Below, piece after piece: positions 46,210 to 55,571 of a DNA stretch of 64,000 bases (its first letter is position 1; the number at the start of each line of letters is the position of its first letter). The notes under the pieces are model-generated. The model was not told the DNA's origin. It searched no databases and saw only the letters and a list, made by a program, of their open reading frames with translations. The DNA comes from Polynucleobacter sp. MWH-Berg-3C6 (GTDB taxonomy: Bacteria; Pseudomonadota; Gammaproteobacteria; Burkholderiales; Burkholderiaceae): positions 62,001 through 126,000 of the forward strand of contig NZ_JACVPN010000004.1 of the NCBI RefSeq assembly GCF_018881855.1, read 5' to 3'. Made by a program: the position numbers and the translations under genes.

Positions 46210-46935
46210 ATGCGTCAAAGCTCCAAAATCTCCAAATTAACTGGCCTACGTGCTGGTTTTGCGCTTTTCTCTATTTTCGCTCTGATCGGTATTTCTGGGG
46301 CTGCTATTGCTGCCGATGCCGCTCCAATGGCCCCAGCAGCTGAAGCTAAGGCTGCTGCACCAGCAAAACCAAAGATTGATCCTGCCGTTGGCGAGGCTCT
46401 TTACTCCAATGGAGATGCAAGCCGTGGCGTAACTGCTTGTATTACTTGTCATGGCCCTAAAGGCCAGAGTGCGATTAGTACATGGCCTAAGTTATCTGCA
46501 CAACATGCAGCCTATACGGCCAAGCAATTGAAAAACTTTAAAGAAGGCACTCGTGCTAATCCAATCATGATGGGTATGTCTGCAGCGCTGACAGAACAAG
46601 ATATGCAAAACATCGCTGCTTATTTATCTAAGCAAGCGATTTCACAAGGCGTTGCACAAAACAAAGAAACAATCGAGTTGGGCCAGAGCATTTACCGCGG
46701 TGGCATTGCTGCCAAAGGTGTTCCGGCTTGTGCCGCCTGCCACAGCCCTACAGGCGCTGGCATTCCTGCTCAATACCCACTCTTGGGCGGCCAATGGGCT
46801 GACTACACAAACGCACAGTTACTTGCGTTCCGTGAAGGTGTTCGTAAAAACAGTAGCCAAATGACAGCGATTGCGACTAAGCTTTCTGATCAAGAAATGA
46901 AAGCGGTTGCTGATTACATCGCTGGCTTGCATTAA
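46210..46935 (+). CDS. Dihaem cytochrome c4
   Basis: This periplasmic electron carrier has 241 residues. A signal peptide ends near residue 34, then an Ala/Pro-rich linker is followed by two cytochrome c domains with haem motifs CITCH (77-81) and CAACH (174-178). Each domain is about 90 residues, the classical c4 form. AAGG lies eight bases before the ATG. In many Burkholderiaceae this gene is followed by the cytochrome c maturation genes resB and ccsA; here a terminator and lysA follow. Confidence 0.93.
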   Translation: MRQSSKISKLTGLRAGFALFSIFALIGISGAAIAADAAPMAPAAEAKAAAPAKPKIDPAVGEALYSNGDASRGVTACITCHGPKGQSAISTWPKLSAQHAAYTAKQLKNFKEGTRANPIMMGMSAALTEQDMQNIAAYLSKQAISQGVAQNKETIELGQSIYRGGIAAKGVPACAACHSPTGAGIPAQYPLLGGQWADYTNAQLLAFREGVRKNSSQMTAIATKLSDQEMKAVADYIAGLH

Positions 46936-46950
46936 AAAATACTGAGCTTT

Positions 46951-46987
46951 AAATAAAAACCCCGCTCATGTAGCGGGGTTTTTATTT
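46951..46987. terminator. Bidirectional terminator between cytochrome c4 and lysA
   Basis: A perfect 16-bp stem (46951-46966 with 46972-46987) has a GC-rich upper part CCCCGCT/AGCGGGG and A/T tracts at the base that act as T-runs on both strands. It stands between convergent genes. Confidence 0.92.
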
Positions 46988-47005
46988 GCATCGATGCATT
47001 CAGAA

Positions 47006-48304
47006 TTATTTTGGCAAGATTGTTTCGCTTGCAAATAGATCTGCAGTTTTTTCACGAGCACGAATAACGTAAGCATTTTTTCCATCAACCATAATCTCTG
47101 CCGGTTTTGGGCGAGTGTTGTAGTTCGATGCCATCACAAAACCATATGCGCCAGCAGAAAGGATTGCTAAAAGATCCCCCTCCTCAACAGCAAGTGTGCG
47201 ATCTCTACCAAGCCAATCACCAGATTCACAGACAGGCCCAACCACATCATAGGTTGAGCTCTTAGCTGCTTTAGTTTGAGCGGCAACAATGCCATGATGT
47301 GCTTCATATAGGGCCGGCCGCATCAGCTCTGTCATAGCGGCATCGACAATACAGAAGTTTTTTTCTACACCGGGCTTGAGGTATTCAACTTTAGTGAGTA
47401 GAACGCCAGCATTGCCAACCAAAGATCTGCCTGGCTCAAGCACAACATCTAGATGAGCAAAGCCGCGTTCTGCCACATGGTTCAAAAGAGTATTGGTAAA
47501 TTCGGTAATGTCTGGAGGTGTTTCATCGCTGTACGAGATTCCGAGACCACCACCAAGATCTAGATGATGAATCACAATACCTTCCCTTTTGAGATTCTCA
47601 ACTAAGTCTAAGACTTTATCTAAGGCATCTAAGTAGGGCGCGGTAGTGGTAATTTGCGAACCAATATGACAGTCAATTCCAACTACATCAATCTGCGAAA
47701 GTTGGCTAGCTTCACGATACGTTTTTAAAACTTCGTGATACGCAATTCCAAATTTATTTCCTTTTAAGCCTGTAGAAATATACGGATGCGTTTGCGCATC
47801 GACATCTGGATTGACGCGTAAAGAGATGGGCGCTCTGCAGTTGAGTTTGCTTGCTACACGGTTGATGTTGTGAAGCTCCGCAATGGATTCAACGTTAATA
47901 CATTTCACTCCAGCCTGAAGAGCGCTTGCAATTTCAGTAGCAGATTTACCAACACCAGCAAACACTAGACTTTTTGGGTCGGCACCAATGGCCAAGGCAC
48001 GTGCTAATTCACCGCCGCTTACTAAATCAAATCCCGCGCCGAGTTTTTTGAAGCAATCAATTACTGCTAAATTGCTATTGGCTTTCATGGCGTAATGCAC
48101 GCGTGCGCGACGCTTACCTTGCTGATCAATGCAAGCTTTGTCATAAGCTTGGTAGGCTTCAGTCAACGCTTTTTTGCTGTAGACATACAGCGGTGTGCCA
48201 AATTCTTTTGCTAAATCTGCAAGCGGAATTTCTTCGGCATACCATGTGCCTTCGCGTTCAGTAAATCCAGATAATTGAGGAAGTGGAATTGCTTTACTTG
48301 TCAT
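47006..48304 (-). CDS. lysA: Diaminopimelate decarboxylase
   Basis: LysA is the PLP enzyme of the last step in lysine synthesis. The 432-residue protein has the PLP lysine in HYAMKANSN (Lys74), HIGSQI, the phosphate-binding GGGLGISY and EPGRSLVGNAG, and the dimer-face CESGD. Its ATG overlaps the lptM stop by one base (TAATG), so translation is coupled. Confidence 0.97.
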   Translation of the reverse strand: MTSKAIPLPQLSGFTEREGTWYAEEIPLADLAKEFGTPLYVYSKKALTEAYQAYDKACIDQQGKRRARVHYAMKANSNLAVIDCFKKLGAGFDLVSGGELARALAIGADPKSLVFAGVGKSATEIASALQAGVKCINVESIAELHNINRVASKLNCRAPISLRVNPDVDAQTHPYISTGLKGNKFGIAYHEVLKTYREASQLSQIDVVGIDCHIGSQITTTAPYLDALDKVLDLVENLKREGIVIHHLDLGGGLGISYSDETPPDITEFTNTLLNHVAERGFAHLDVVLEPGRSLVGNAGVLLTKVEYLKPGVEKNFCIVDAAMTELMRPALYEAHHGIVAAQTKAAKSSTYDVVGPVCESGDWLGRDRTLAVEEGDLLAILSAGAYGFVMASNYNTRPKPAEIMVDGKNAYVIRAREKTADLFASETILPK

Positions 48305-48495
48305 TACTTGGCCGATGATGAATTGTTGGTGCTAGCAGGAGTTTGCGGTGGATAGAGCTTACCTTTAGGCTCGGGCTCTGTAGGTGCTGGAGGCGCATTT
48401 GGAACATTTGGCATATATAGAGGACCCCTAACCCCACATCCAACAAGGGCTATTAGTAGGGCAATGCCGAGGGCTCTATTGAGAATCGCTATCAT
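48304..48495 (-). CDS. lptM: Small lipoprotein LptM (YifL family)
   Basis: With ATG at 48495 the product has 63 residues. The signal peptide ends in LVGC (Cys20) and is followed by GVRGPLYMP, the family's conserved start after the lipid cysteine, then a Pro-rich tail. LptM helps mature the LPS translocon LptD/E in E. coli. Its place before lysA and divergent from cyaY is the classical one. A longer frame opening at 48552 overlaps cyaY and is rejected. Confidence 0.88.
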   Translation of the reverse strand: MIAILNRALGIALLIALVGCGVRGPLYMPNVPNAPPAPTEPEPKGKLYPPQTPASTNNSSSAK

Positions 48496-48542
48496 GAATG
48501 TCTCTAAAACGAATGATTGAATATAGCATGCAGGACTCTGGG

Positions 48543-48926
48543 ATGAATCCAAATAAATCGAGCGTGGAAACCATTGACGACAAGCAGTTTCACCAGCTAG
48601 GGAGCAATTTATTGCAGTCTATCGAAGTGGCTTTAGAGGCCGCCGATGATGAATTGGATCTCGATTTGGATGTAGAGCGCCAAGGGGGCAATGTGATCAA
48701 TATCCGCTTTAGGGATAAAAGCGTCATTGTGGTCAATACACAACCACCTTTACATGAGATTTGGGTGGCAGCAAAGTCTGGTGGTTATCACTACCGTTGG
48801 GCGGGAACCATGAGTCAGCCTTTGTGGCTCGATACCAAAACTGGCCGAGAGCTCTTAAATGATTTGACTGAGTTTGCTAGTGCTCAGGCTGGTCAAGCTG
48901 TGAATATTGGCCTAATTAAGTCTTAA
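48543..48926 (+). CDS. cyaY: Frataxin homologue CyaY
   Basis: CyaY is an iron-binding regulator of Fe-S cluster assembly. With ATG at 48543 the product has 127 residues. Acidic helix 1 (ALEAADDELDLDLDVE) and the beta-sheet segment HEIWVAAKSGGYHYRW are typical. An AGGA lies seven bases before this ATG; upstream ATGs at 48528 or 48498 are less likely. It is divergent from lptM and converges on aroB with only four bases between. Confidence 0.93.
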   Translation: MNPNKSSVETIDDKQFHQLGSNLLQSIEVALEAADDELDLDLDVERQGGNVINIRFRDKSVIVVNTQPPLHEIWVAAKSGGYHYRWAGTMSQPLWLDTKTGRELLNDLTEFASAQAGQAVNIGLIKS

Positions 48927-48930
48927 GGCC

Positions 48931-50016
48931 TTAGGCTGCGCCAGTGGCATTTAAGGTTTCGATTACCTGGGTGTCAGGTACGCTCTTGATTTGAGCCTTA
49001 CCTATTTTTTCCAAGATGACATAGCGAATCTGCCCGCCCTCTGTTTTCTTATCCACTTGCATGAGTTCCATATAGCGTTCTGCGCCAAACTTAGGCGGAA
49101 CAATAGGCAAGTTCATGGATTTGATGATGGTAGTGAGGCGCTCTAACTCAGGTTTGGTAATGAGCTTAAGGCGACAAGATAAATCAGCACCCATCACCAT
49201 GCCACAGCCAACAGCCTCGCCATGTAACCATTCCCCATAACCCATCCCAGCCTCAATAGCATGCCCAAAGGTATGTCCAAAGTTCAAGGTTGCACGAACG
49301 CCACCTTCTCTTTCGTCTGCAGAAACAACTGCAGATTTAATTTCACATGAACGCAGTACAGCATGTCCCATCGCATCGGTATTGCAGGCCAGTAATGCCG
49401 CCGCATTCACTTCAATCCAATCTAAGAAATTGGCATCTGCAATAGCACCATGTTTCACTACTTCAGCAAGGCCAGCAGAGAGTTCTCTTGGAGGCAAAGT
49501 CTTGAGTGTATTCAGATCGGCAATGACAGCAACCGGTTGATGAAAGGCCCCAATCATATTTTTCCCTAAAGGATGATTGATGCCAGTCTTCCCGCCAACA
49601 GATGAGTCAACCTGAGCTAGTAAGGTAGTGGGAACTTGTATGAAGCGAATGCCGCGCATGAAGCTCGCAGCAGCAAAACCAGCCATATCGCCAATCACAC
49701 CGCCACCTAAAGCAACCAACATGGTTTGGCGATCTGCACCAAACTTTAAAAGATCATCAAAAATCAGTTGAAGATTTTTCCAGTCTTTGTATGACTCTCC
49801 ATCAGGCAGAGTAATTGTTCTAACGGGTTTGCCAAAAGTCTCTAAAGTCTTAGTCAAGCGCGCAGCATAAAGCGGTGCAACCGTAGTATTGGTAACAATA
49901 TAAATTGAAGTGGCTTTTTCACAAGCGCTAAATAAGCTTGGTTGATCAATCAGGTCAGTACCGATATAGATTGGATAGCTGCGGTTGCCAAGATCAACTT
50001 CGAGTGTTTTCATCAT
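48931..50016 (-). CDS. aroB: 3-dehydroquinate synthase
   Basis: AroB makes 3-dehydroquinate from DAHP in the shikimate pathway, using NAD and a divalent metal. The product has 361 residues with NAD-binding [14 protein letters not shown], the [14 protein letters not shown] loop and the metal histidines in [11 protein letters not shown]. Two ATG codons in a row (50016, 50013) are possible starts; a TTG frame from 50046 overlaps aroK and is unlikely. It follows aroK closely. Confidence 0.95.
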   Translation of the reverse strand: MMKTLEVDLGNRSYPIYIGTDLIDQPSLFSACEKATSIYIVTNTTVAPLYAARLTKTLETFGKPVRTITLPDGESYKDWKNLQLIFDDLLKFGADRQTMLVALGGGVIGDMAGFAAASFMRGIRFIQVPTTLLAQVDSSVGGKTGINHPLGKNMIGAFHQPVAVIADLNTLKTLPPRELSAGLAEVVKHGAIADANFLDWIEVNAAALLACNTDAMGHAVLRSCEIKSAVVSADEREGGVRATLNFGHTFGHAIEAGMGYGEWLHGEAVGCGMVMGADLSCRLKLITKPELERLTTIIKSMNLPIVPPKFGAERYMELMQVDKKTEGGQIRYVILEKIGKAQIKSVPDTQVIETLNATGAA

Positions 50017-50029
50017 AGTGCCAATGTAT

Positions 50030-50554
50030 TTAAGCGGAAAGTTCAAGTTGCATGATTAAGGTATTGACCAGCTGATTGACACTGGGCTTACCAGTTTCAA
50101 TGACATGATCTGCTATTTCGCGGTAAAGGGGATCGCGAATGGCATATAAATTTTCTAGAATCTTTTTAGGGTCACCATTCCGAAGTAGGGGGCGCCCTTC
50201 GCCGCCTTTAGTGCGGTGCCAAAGTTCATTTGGATTTGCGTGAAGGTAAATTACAGTGCCACGCTCACTGAGCGCTTGACGATTACCTGGAAGCAAAATA
50301 GCGCCACCACCAGTGGCCAGCACAATTTCATGTTCAGCAGTAATGTCCTGAATAGCTTGGGCTTCTCGTTTGCGAAATCCTTCTTCACCTTCCATCTCGA
50401 AGATGACGGGAATTTTCACACCACAACGCTCTTCAATGACATGGTCGGCATCTAAAAAGCGGCGCCCTAATTTTTTGGCCAGCACTTTTCCTACGGTCGA
50501 CTTTCCGGCACCCATGAGGCCGATGAGAAAGATGTTGTTTTTCGAAGAGTTCAC
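50030..50554 (-). CDS. aroK: Shikimate kinase
   Basis: AroK phosphorylates shikimate. The GTG start at 50554 gives 174 residues. GLMGAGKST at 12-20 is the P-loop and the GGGAIL segment is the shikimate-binding lid region. It lies 12 bases downstream of the secretin gene and precedes aroB; the order secretin-aroK-aroB is conserved in proteobacteria. Confidence 0.95.
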   Translation of the reverse strand: MNSSKNNIFLIGLMGAGKSTVGKVLAKKLGRRFLDADHVIEERCGVKIPVIFEMEGEEGFRKREAQAIQDITAEHEIVLATGGGAILLPGNRQALSERGTVIYLHANPNELWHRTKGGEGRPLLRNGDPKKILENLYAIRDPLYREIADHVIETGKPSVNQLVNTLIMQLELSA

Positions 50555-50566
50555 ACTTCGATTTTA

Positions 50567-51667
50567 TTAGGGTTTGTCGAGAACGGTAGGGGTTAAGAAG
50601 ACAAGCAGTTCAGTTTTGTCTTGTAATTTGGATTTATGACGAAATAAGTGGCCTATTAGAGGAATATCTCCCAGTAAGGGGACTTTGACTTCATCCTCCC
50701 TTGCGGTTGTCTGAAAGATTCCTCCAATAATCACCGTTCCACCATTTTCAACCGTCACCTCTGAGCTCACGCTTTTGGTATCAATGGCATATCCCTGCTC
50801 TGTTTTCATGCCAATAGTGTCTTTATTAATGCCAACTAGCATGGAGATTCTTCCGTCAGGATGAATTTTTGGCAAAACCTCCAAACGTAAATTTGCCTTC
50901 CGGAATTGCAATTTACTGCCATTTTGTGAGGTGGTTTGATAGGGAAGTTCCGTCCCCTGCTCGATAGTGGCCTTCACCTGATCACCGGTCATGATGCGTG
51001 GATTGGAGAGAATTTTTCCTTGGCCATCTGACTCAAGAGCCGACAATTCTGCCTGTAAGAGGCGACTACCATTTTTAGAAATCAGCGTTGCAGCTACAGT
51101 TGCAGGATTGAATCCACTTAAACCTGTACCACTCAAATCAAAATTACTCGAAACCTTTTTGTCTAGGCTGCTGCTCAAAGAGCTCGCTTGATAACTAAGC
51201 TTTACTCCTAGTTCACGAGCAAAGCGTTCATCTGCTTCCACAATACGGGCCTCAATCAGTATTTGTCTTGGGCTATTGATGTGGTCGCCACCAAAGGGGA
51301 GGGCTGCATCTTCCCGCCGATGCTTTTGGAATGCAGCAATTTCTGCATGGGGACCAATCCAGTAAATATCGCCATTGCGCAGTAGGCGCAATCCTCTGCT
51401 TGCCAGAATGGAGTGAAGGGCTGTTTCCCATGGCGTGTTATTGAGTTCAACCGTCATTCTGCCTTTGATAGATTCACTTAATAAAAAGTTGGTGCTTGCA
51501 AGTTTGGCAAGCACTTGTAAAAGCTCTGTCACCTCAATATCGCTAAATTGCAAACTAATGGGTGCCTCCATTAAGTTTTGCGCAGGCAAATTCGCACGAA
51601 TTGGAGTCACTAGAAAAATGCATAAAAAGCCAAAGCAAAGACTAAATTTTTGTATGTGTGCCTTCAT
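50567..51667 (-). CDS. Short PilQ/HofQ-family outer-membrane secretin
   Basis: With ATG at 51667 the product has 366 residues. A signal peptide (about 1-25) is followed by an STN/N0-type domain (about 35-105) and the secretin domain, with the signature VPLLGDIPLIGHLFRHKS at 329-346. Classical type IV pilus PilQ is near 700 residues with AMIN domains; this one lacks them and is nearer HofQ/ComE in length. Secretins form ring-shaped outer-membrane pores for pili or DNA uptake. It lies behind an unusual membrane protein and before aroK, the normal pilQ place. A longer frame from 51757 would hide the signal peptide. Confidence 0.85.
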   Translation of the reverse strand: MKAHIQKFSLCFGFLCIFLVTPIRANLPAQNLMEAPISLQFSDIEVTELLQVLAKLASTNFLLSESIKGRMTVELNNTPWETALHSILASRGLRLLRNGDIYWIGPHAEIAAFQKHRREDAALPFGGDHINSPRQILIEARIVEADERFARELGVKLSYQASSLSSSLDKKVSSNFDLSGTGLSGFNPATVAATLISKNGSRLLQAELSALESDGQGKILSNPRIMTGDQVKATIEQGTELPYQTTSQNGSKLQFRKANLRLEVLPKIHPDGRISMLVGINKDTIGMKTEQGYAIDTKSVSSEVTVENGGTVIIGGIFQTTAREDEVKVPLLGDIPLIGHLFRHKSKLQDKTELLVFLTPTVLDKP

Positions 51668-51683
51668 CGATTTGGCCTTTGCT

Positions 51684-52412
51684 TCATTCGGTTTTAGAGG
51701 GTTTGAGATTGAGGGTTTTACCTTGTACGTGAGTGAGGGTTGCAAAGTCCTTCTCAAGCTGGGTTAATCGCCAATCCCCTAAAACCAGACCTCCTTTTTG
51801 AAACATCACATTGTTTTTACCGTTATGAAAAAACGCTTGTTGGGAGCCCCCCATTTGACTTACCCCCAGATAACGCCAGCCACGGAGTTCAAGCTCATAA
51901 GGCAGGGCTTGAGGCTTGGCAATGAGCCTGGTAATTGGCCTACTTTCTTTTAATGAGTGAACGCTCACTTCTATTGAGTCAATTGCCTCATATAAATCGT
52001 CTTGTTCGGTCTCTAATTCAGAGCGCAATACAGCAAGTTCCTTTTTAAGCTCAGAAATCTGCTTGTATGACTCTTGGTTTAAGGCTTCAGAGCCCGTCTT
52101 AAGGGATTCATAGGCCATCAATAGTGCTATGCCAATAGCGATTAACAAGACTCCGAATATGGCAAACGCTCCCAACTGGTGGAGTTGATTGAATACTTTA
52201 GAGTTACTGAAATCTGCTAGTCCGATGCGTTCTTTGGGTTGGTTTGAGGGCTCTGGAGATGGGCGCTTTGGTGAGGTGGATTTACGAATTCCATGAGGGT
52301 CGGGGATGGCTGGATCATCACCAAGCTCACTCAGAATTGCATCAAAAGATTGGGGAGAAATGTGGCGAGATGGCATCCCCTTATTTTTCAAGTTTGGACA
52401 ATTAATAGACAT
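51684..52412 (-). CDS. Unrecognised membrane/coiled-coil protein in the pilMNOP position
   Basis: I do not recognise this 242-residue protein. Residues 1-70 are polar and Pro/Ser-rich. One membrane span lies at about 79-101 (N-terminus inside). A heptad-rich coiled coil follows at 108-157 and a small beta-rich domain at about 172-237 with GWRYLGVSQMGGSQQAFF. The span plus coiled coil recalls PilN/PilO, and the last domain recalls PilP, but both links are weak. The secretin starts 16 bases after it, and mrcA is divergent, exactly where pilMNOP normally stand. Start could also be 52376, whose AAGGGG is too close. Function is inferred from place only. Confidence 0.6.
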   Translation of the reverse strand: MSINCPNLKNKGMPSRHISPQSFDAILSELGDDPAIPDPHGIRKSTSPKRPSPEPSNQPKERIGLADFSNSKVFNQLHQLGAFAIFGVLLIAIGIALLMAYESLKTGSEALNQESYKQISELKKELAVLRSELETEQDDLYEAIDSIEVSVHSLKESRPITRLIAKPQALPYELELRGWRYLGVSQMGGSQQAFFHNGKNNVMFQKGGLVLGDWRLTQLEKDFATLTHVQGKTLNLKPSKTE

Positions 52413-52480
52413 CAGCCTGGGTTGAAACTGTTGTCAGCAAAGATGCTTAGAAAAACTCAAAAACAAGGGTTTTGGAGCTT

Positions 52481-52509
52481 TTAGGAAAATTACTTAAGCG
52501 CCCTATAAT
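52481..52509 (+). promoter_or_regulatory. Promoter of mrcA, predicted leaderless
   Basis: TTAGGA (52481-52486) and a consensus TATAAT (52504-52509) are 17 bases apart. The start should be near 52516, two bases before the ATG at 52518, with no Shine-Dalgarno. Confidence 0.6.
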
Positions 52510-52517
52510 TTGAGCAT

Positions 52518-54854
52518 ATGGCCCTCCCCCCAAAAGACAAGCCGCCGCAAAATCAGCGACCAATCCGTCAACTCGACAGAAGTCCGCGGTATTCCCGAGT
52601 AGGGCCAGGCTCACCACGTAAATCTTCCAGTAATCCCCTAGTGAAAGCTATGTTGATTATGGGCGTGGTATTTGCTTTGGTAGTGATGTTGTTAATGGGC
52701 TACGCCTTTCTGGTCGCTAAACCCAATTTGCCAAAAATTTCGGCCTTGACGGATTACAACCCAAAAACACCATTGCGGATTTTTACAGCAGACAAGGTCT
52801 TGATTGGTGAGTTTGGTGAAGAGCGGCGCAAGGTCATTCCGTTGGATGAAATCCCGCAAACCATGCGCAATGCCGTTCTGGCAATTGAGGACGATCGTTT
52901 TTACTCTCATGGCGGCGTTGATTACGTCGGTATTTTGAGGGCCGCCCTTACTAATCTGCGCGGGCATTTATCGCAGGGCGCTTCAACCATCACCATGCAG
53001 GTGGCTCGCAATTTCTTCCTCAGCAATGAGAAAACATTCAGTCGCAAAATTTATGAAGTTTTGCTTGCGTGGGAGATTGAATCTCAACTCACAAAAGACA
53101 AGATCCTCGAGATCTACATGAATCAGATTTTCTTGGGCCAAAGAGCTTACGGTTTTTCGAGCGCAGCCCAGATTTATTTTGGCAAAGATTTAAAAGATAT
53201 CTCGATAGCGGAGTCTGCTATGTTGGCTGGCCTACCTAAAGCCCCATCAGCATATAACCCAGTAAGCAATTTCCGTCGCGCTAAGATTCGCCAAGAATAT
53301 ATCTTGCAGCGTATGCGTGATCTTGGGTATATCTCAACTGAGGACTACCAAAAAGCCATGATTGAGGAGCTGCGTATTCGCGGCCTTGGTAATGAATTTG
53401 CAGTACGCGCTGACTTCCCTGCAGAGATGGTTCGCCAGTTATTGTTTACTCAGTATGGCGAGGCTATCTACTCTCAGGGAATCGATGTCTACACGACGAT
53501 CTTAAAGGCAGATCAGGATGCTGCTTATAAAGCGGTGCGTCGCGGTATTTTTGAGTATGACTTACGGCATGCCTATCGCGGGCCCGAGGGCTTTATTGAT
53601 CTTCCAGAGGACCCAGTAAAACGTCAGCGCGCAATTGATGAAGCCTTGCTTGCTTATCCACAATTAGATGACTTGCAATCCGGCGTTGTTCTCGATGTGA
53701 AGCCTAAAGAAATGCAAGTCATGATTGCTACTGGCGATACCATCACCTTGAAGGGTGATGGTATGAAATTAGCCTCGGCATCGATTACGGATAGCACCCA
53801 ACCCAAAAAGCGTTTACGCCCAGGTGCAGTAGTTAGATTGCTTTTGGATGGTGGCGTTTGGAAGTTAGCGCAGTTGCCTCAGGTGGAGGCAGCCTTTGTT
53901 TCGATGAATGCAGATACGGGCGCGATCTTATCCTTGGTTGGAGGCTTTGATTTCCGTCGTAATCAATTCAATCACGTCACTCAAGCGCTGCGTCAGCCGG
54001 GATCCTCCTTCAAGCCTTTTATTTATGCTGCTGCAATTGAAAAAGGCTATACCCCAGCCACCATGGTTAACGATGCACCCTTATCGATTGGGAGTATGGA
54101 GACCGGTAGTCAGGCTTGGGAGCCAAAGAACTACGACGGCAAGTACGATGGCATGATGCGCTTGCGCAATGCATTGGCTAAATCCAAGAACTTAGTTTCT
54201 GTTCGGATTATTCGAGCGATTGGCCCTTCATATGCGCAAGAATATATTCAGCGTTTTGGCTTTGAGCCTGAAAAACATCCGCCTTACTTAACCATGGCTT
54301 TAGGTGCGGGCTCAGTGACGCCTTTGCAGATGGCCTCAGCTTATAGCGTCTTTGCAAATGGCGGATATCGCGTAGATCCGTTTTTGATCGACAAGATGGT
54401 TGGGTCCAAAGGAGAAATTTTGTTTGAGGCCAAACCTGCACGCGTTGGCGATGGAGCCCCTCGAGTTCTAGATGCGCGCACTGCATTTGTGATGGATAGT
54501 ATGTTGCAGGAGGTAACTAAAACCGGTACGGCAGCATCCGCTAGACCTAAATTAGGTCGTAATGATATTGCCGGCAAAACAGGTACTACCAATGATTCTC
54601 ATGATGCTTGGTTCGCTGGCTACAACCCTAAAGTAGTTGCCGTTGCTTGGATTGGTTTTGATAAGCCAGCTAGCTTAGGTGATCGTGAAACTGGTGGCGG
54701 CCTCGCTTTACCGATGTGGATTTCATATATGTCTGTAGCATTGAAAGATGTGCCACAGGAGGCACGTGAAGTTCCTAGTGGCGTGACGCAGGTAGATGGT
54801 GATTGGTTTATTCCTGAGTTTTCTCGTAGTGGTGGCTCACGCGAACTTCAGTAG
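52518..54854 (+). CDS. mrcA: Class A penicillin-binding protein 1A
   Basis: PBP1A both polymerises and cross-links peptidoglycan. The 778-residue protein has a Pro-rich cytoplasmic start and one membrane anchor (about 42-66). The GT51 glycosyltransferase domain has Glu124 in EDDRFYSHGGVD and QGASTITMQVARN. The transpeptidase domain has SSFK (Ser496) and KTG (Lys687). All catalytic motifs are intact. It is divergent from the short pil-like locus, as in E. coli and Ralstonia. The transposase gene starts 12 bases after it. Confidence 0.96.
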   Translation: MALPPKDKPPQNQRPIRQLDRSPRYSRVGPGSPRKSSSNPLVKAMLIMGVVFALVVMLLMGYAFLVAKPNLPKISALTDYNPKTPLRIFTADKVLIGEFGEERRKVIPLDEIPQTMRNAVLAIEDDRFYSHGGVDYVGILRAALTNLRGHLSQGASTITMQVARNFFLSNEKTFSRKIYEVLLAWEIESQLTKDKILEIYMNQIFLGQRAYGFSSAAQIYFGKDLKDISIAESAMLAGLPKAPSAYNPVSNFRRAKIRQEYILQRMRDLGYISTEDYQKAMIEELRIRGLGNEFAVRADFPAEMVRQLLFTQYGEAIYSQGIDVYTTILKADQDAAYKAVRRGIFEYDLRHAYRGPEGFIDLPEDPVKRQRAIDEALLAYPQLDDLQSGVVLDVKPKEMQVMIATGDTITLKGDGMKLASASITDSTQPKKRLRPGAVVRLLLDGGVWKLAQLPQVEAAFVSMNADTGAILSLVGGFDFRRNQFNHVTQALRQPGSSFKPFIYAAAIEKGYTPATMVNDAPLSIGSMETGSQAWEPKNYDGKYDGMMRLRNALAKSKNLVSVRIIRAIGPSYAQEYIQRFGFEPEKHPPYLTMALGAGSVTPLQMASAYSVFANGGYRVDPFLIDKMVGSKGEILFEAKPARVGDGAPRVLDARTAFVMDSMLQEVTKTGTAASARPKLGRNDIAGKTGTTNDSHDAWFAGYNPKVVAVAWIGFDKPASLGDRETGGGLALPMWISYMSVALKDVPQEAREVPSGVTQVDGDWFIPEFSRSGGSRELQ

Positions 54855-54866
54855 TTCGTATTCAAA

Positions 54867-55571
54867 ATGGCCCGGCAAGCACGCACTGTAATTCCTGGCC
54901 AAGCAATGCATGTCATGGTTCGTGGTAATAATCGTGAAACTCTTTTCTTTAGCGATGAAGATCGTCGTGCCTACTTAGATTGGTTGCGAGAGGCTGCAAG
55001 ACAATTTGGATGTTCAGTCCACGCTTTTGCGTTAATGCCAAATCATGCGCACTTACTCATGACCCCGCAAAATGAAGATTCGCTTGCGAAAACAATGCAG
55101 TCTTTAGGTCGACGTTATGCCCAATACTTCAATCAACAGCATCATCGTTCCGGAACAATTTGGGAGGGACGTTATCGCTCATCTTTAATTGACCCAGACT
55201 ATTTTTTACGTTGCCAGCGCTATATCGAACTGAATCCGGTAAGAGCTGGCTATGAATCGAGCCCCCAAGACTCCAATTGGACTAGCTTTGCTACTCATAT
55301 TGGAGGCAAAGCAGAGTCTTGGTTAGTTGATCACCAGCACTTTTGGAAGCTGGGTAATACCCCATTCGAAAGGCAAATGAAATGGGCGGAGTTTGTGAGA
55401 GAGGGCGCCCCCCATTGGGAAGACCGGCAAATTACCGAATCTTTGCTCAGATCAAAGCCATGGGTCAGCGATATCTATGCGAAAAAGGTATTTAAAGACA
55501 CTCCAGACTTGGCTCAAATACGGCATCGCGGACGTCCTAGAAAAATTAATTCAAGTAATTCAATTTCTTAG
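54867..55571 (+). mobile_element. REP-associated tyrosine transposase (RAYT, Y1-type) gene
   Basis: The 234-residue protein belongs to the Y1/HUH transposase-like family. The metal-binding HUH motif is NHAHLL (His60, His62), and the catalytic tyrosine probably lies in the helix RYIELNPVRAG (Tyr119). In gamma- and betaproteobacteria such single-copy proteins act on REP-type hairpins. It sits 12 bases after mrcA, with an inverted repeat 37 bases after its stop. The reading frame is complete with no frameshift, so it may be active. The C-terminal tail (HRGRPRKINS) is basic. Confidence 0.88.
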
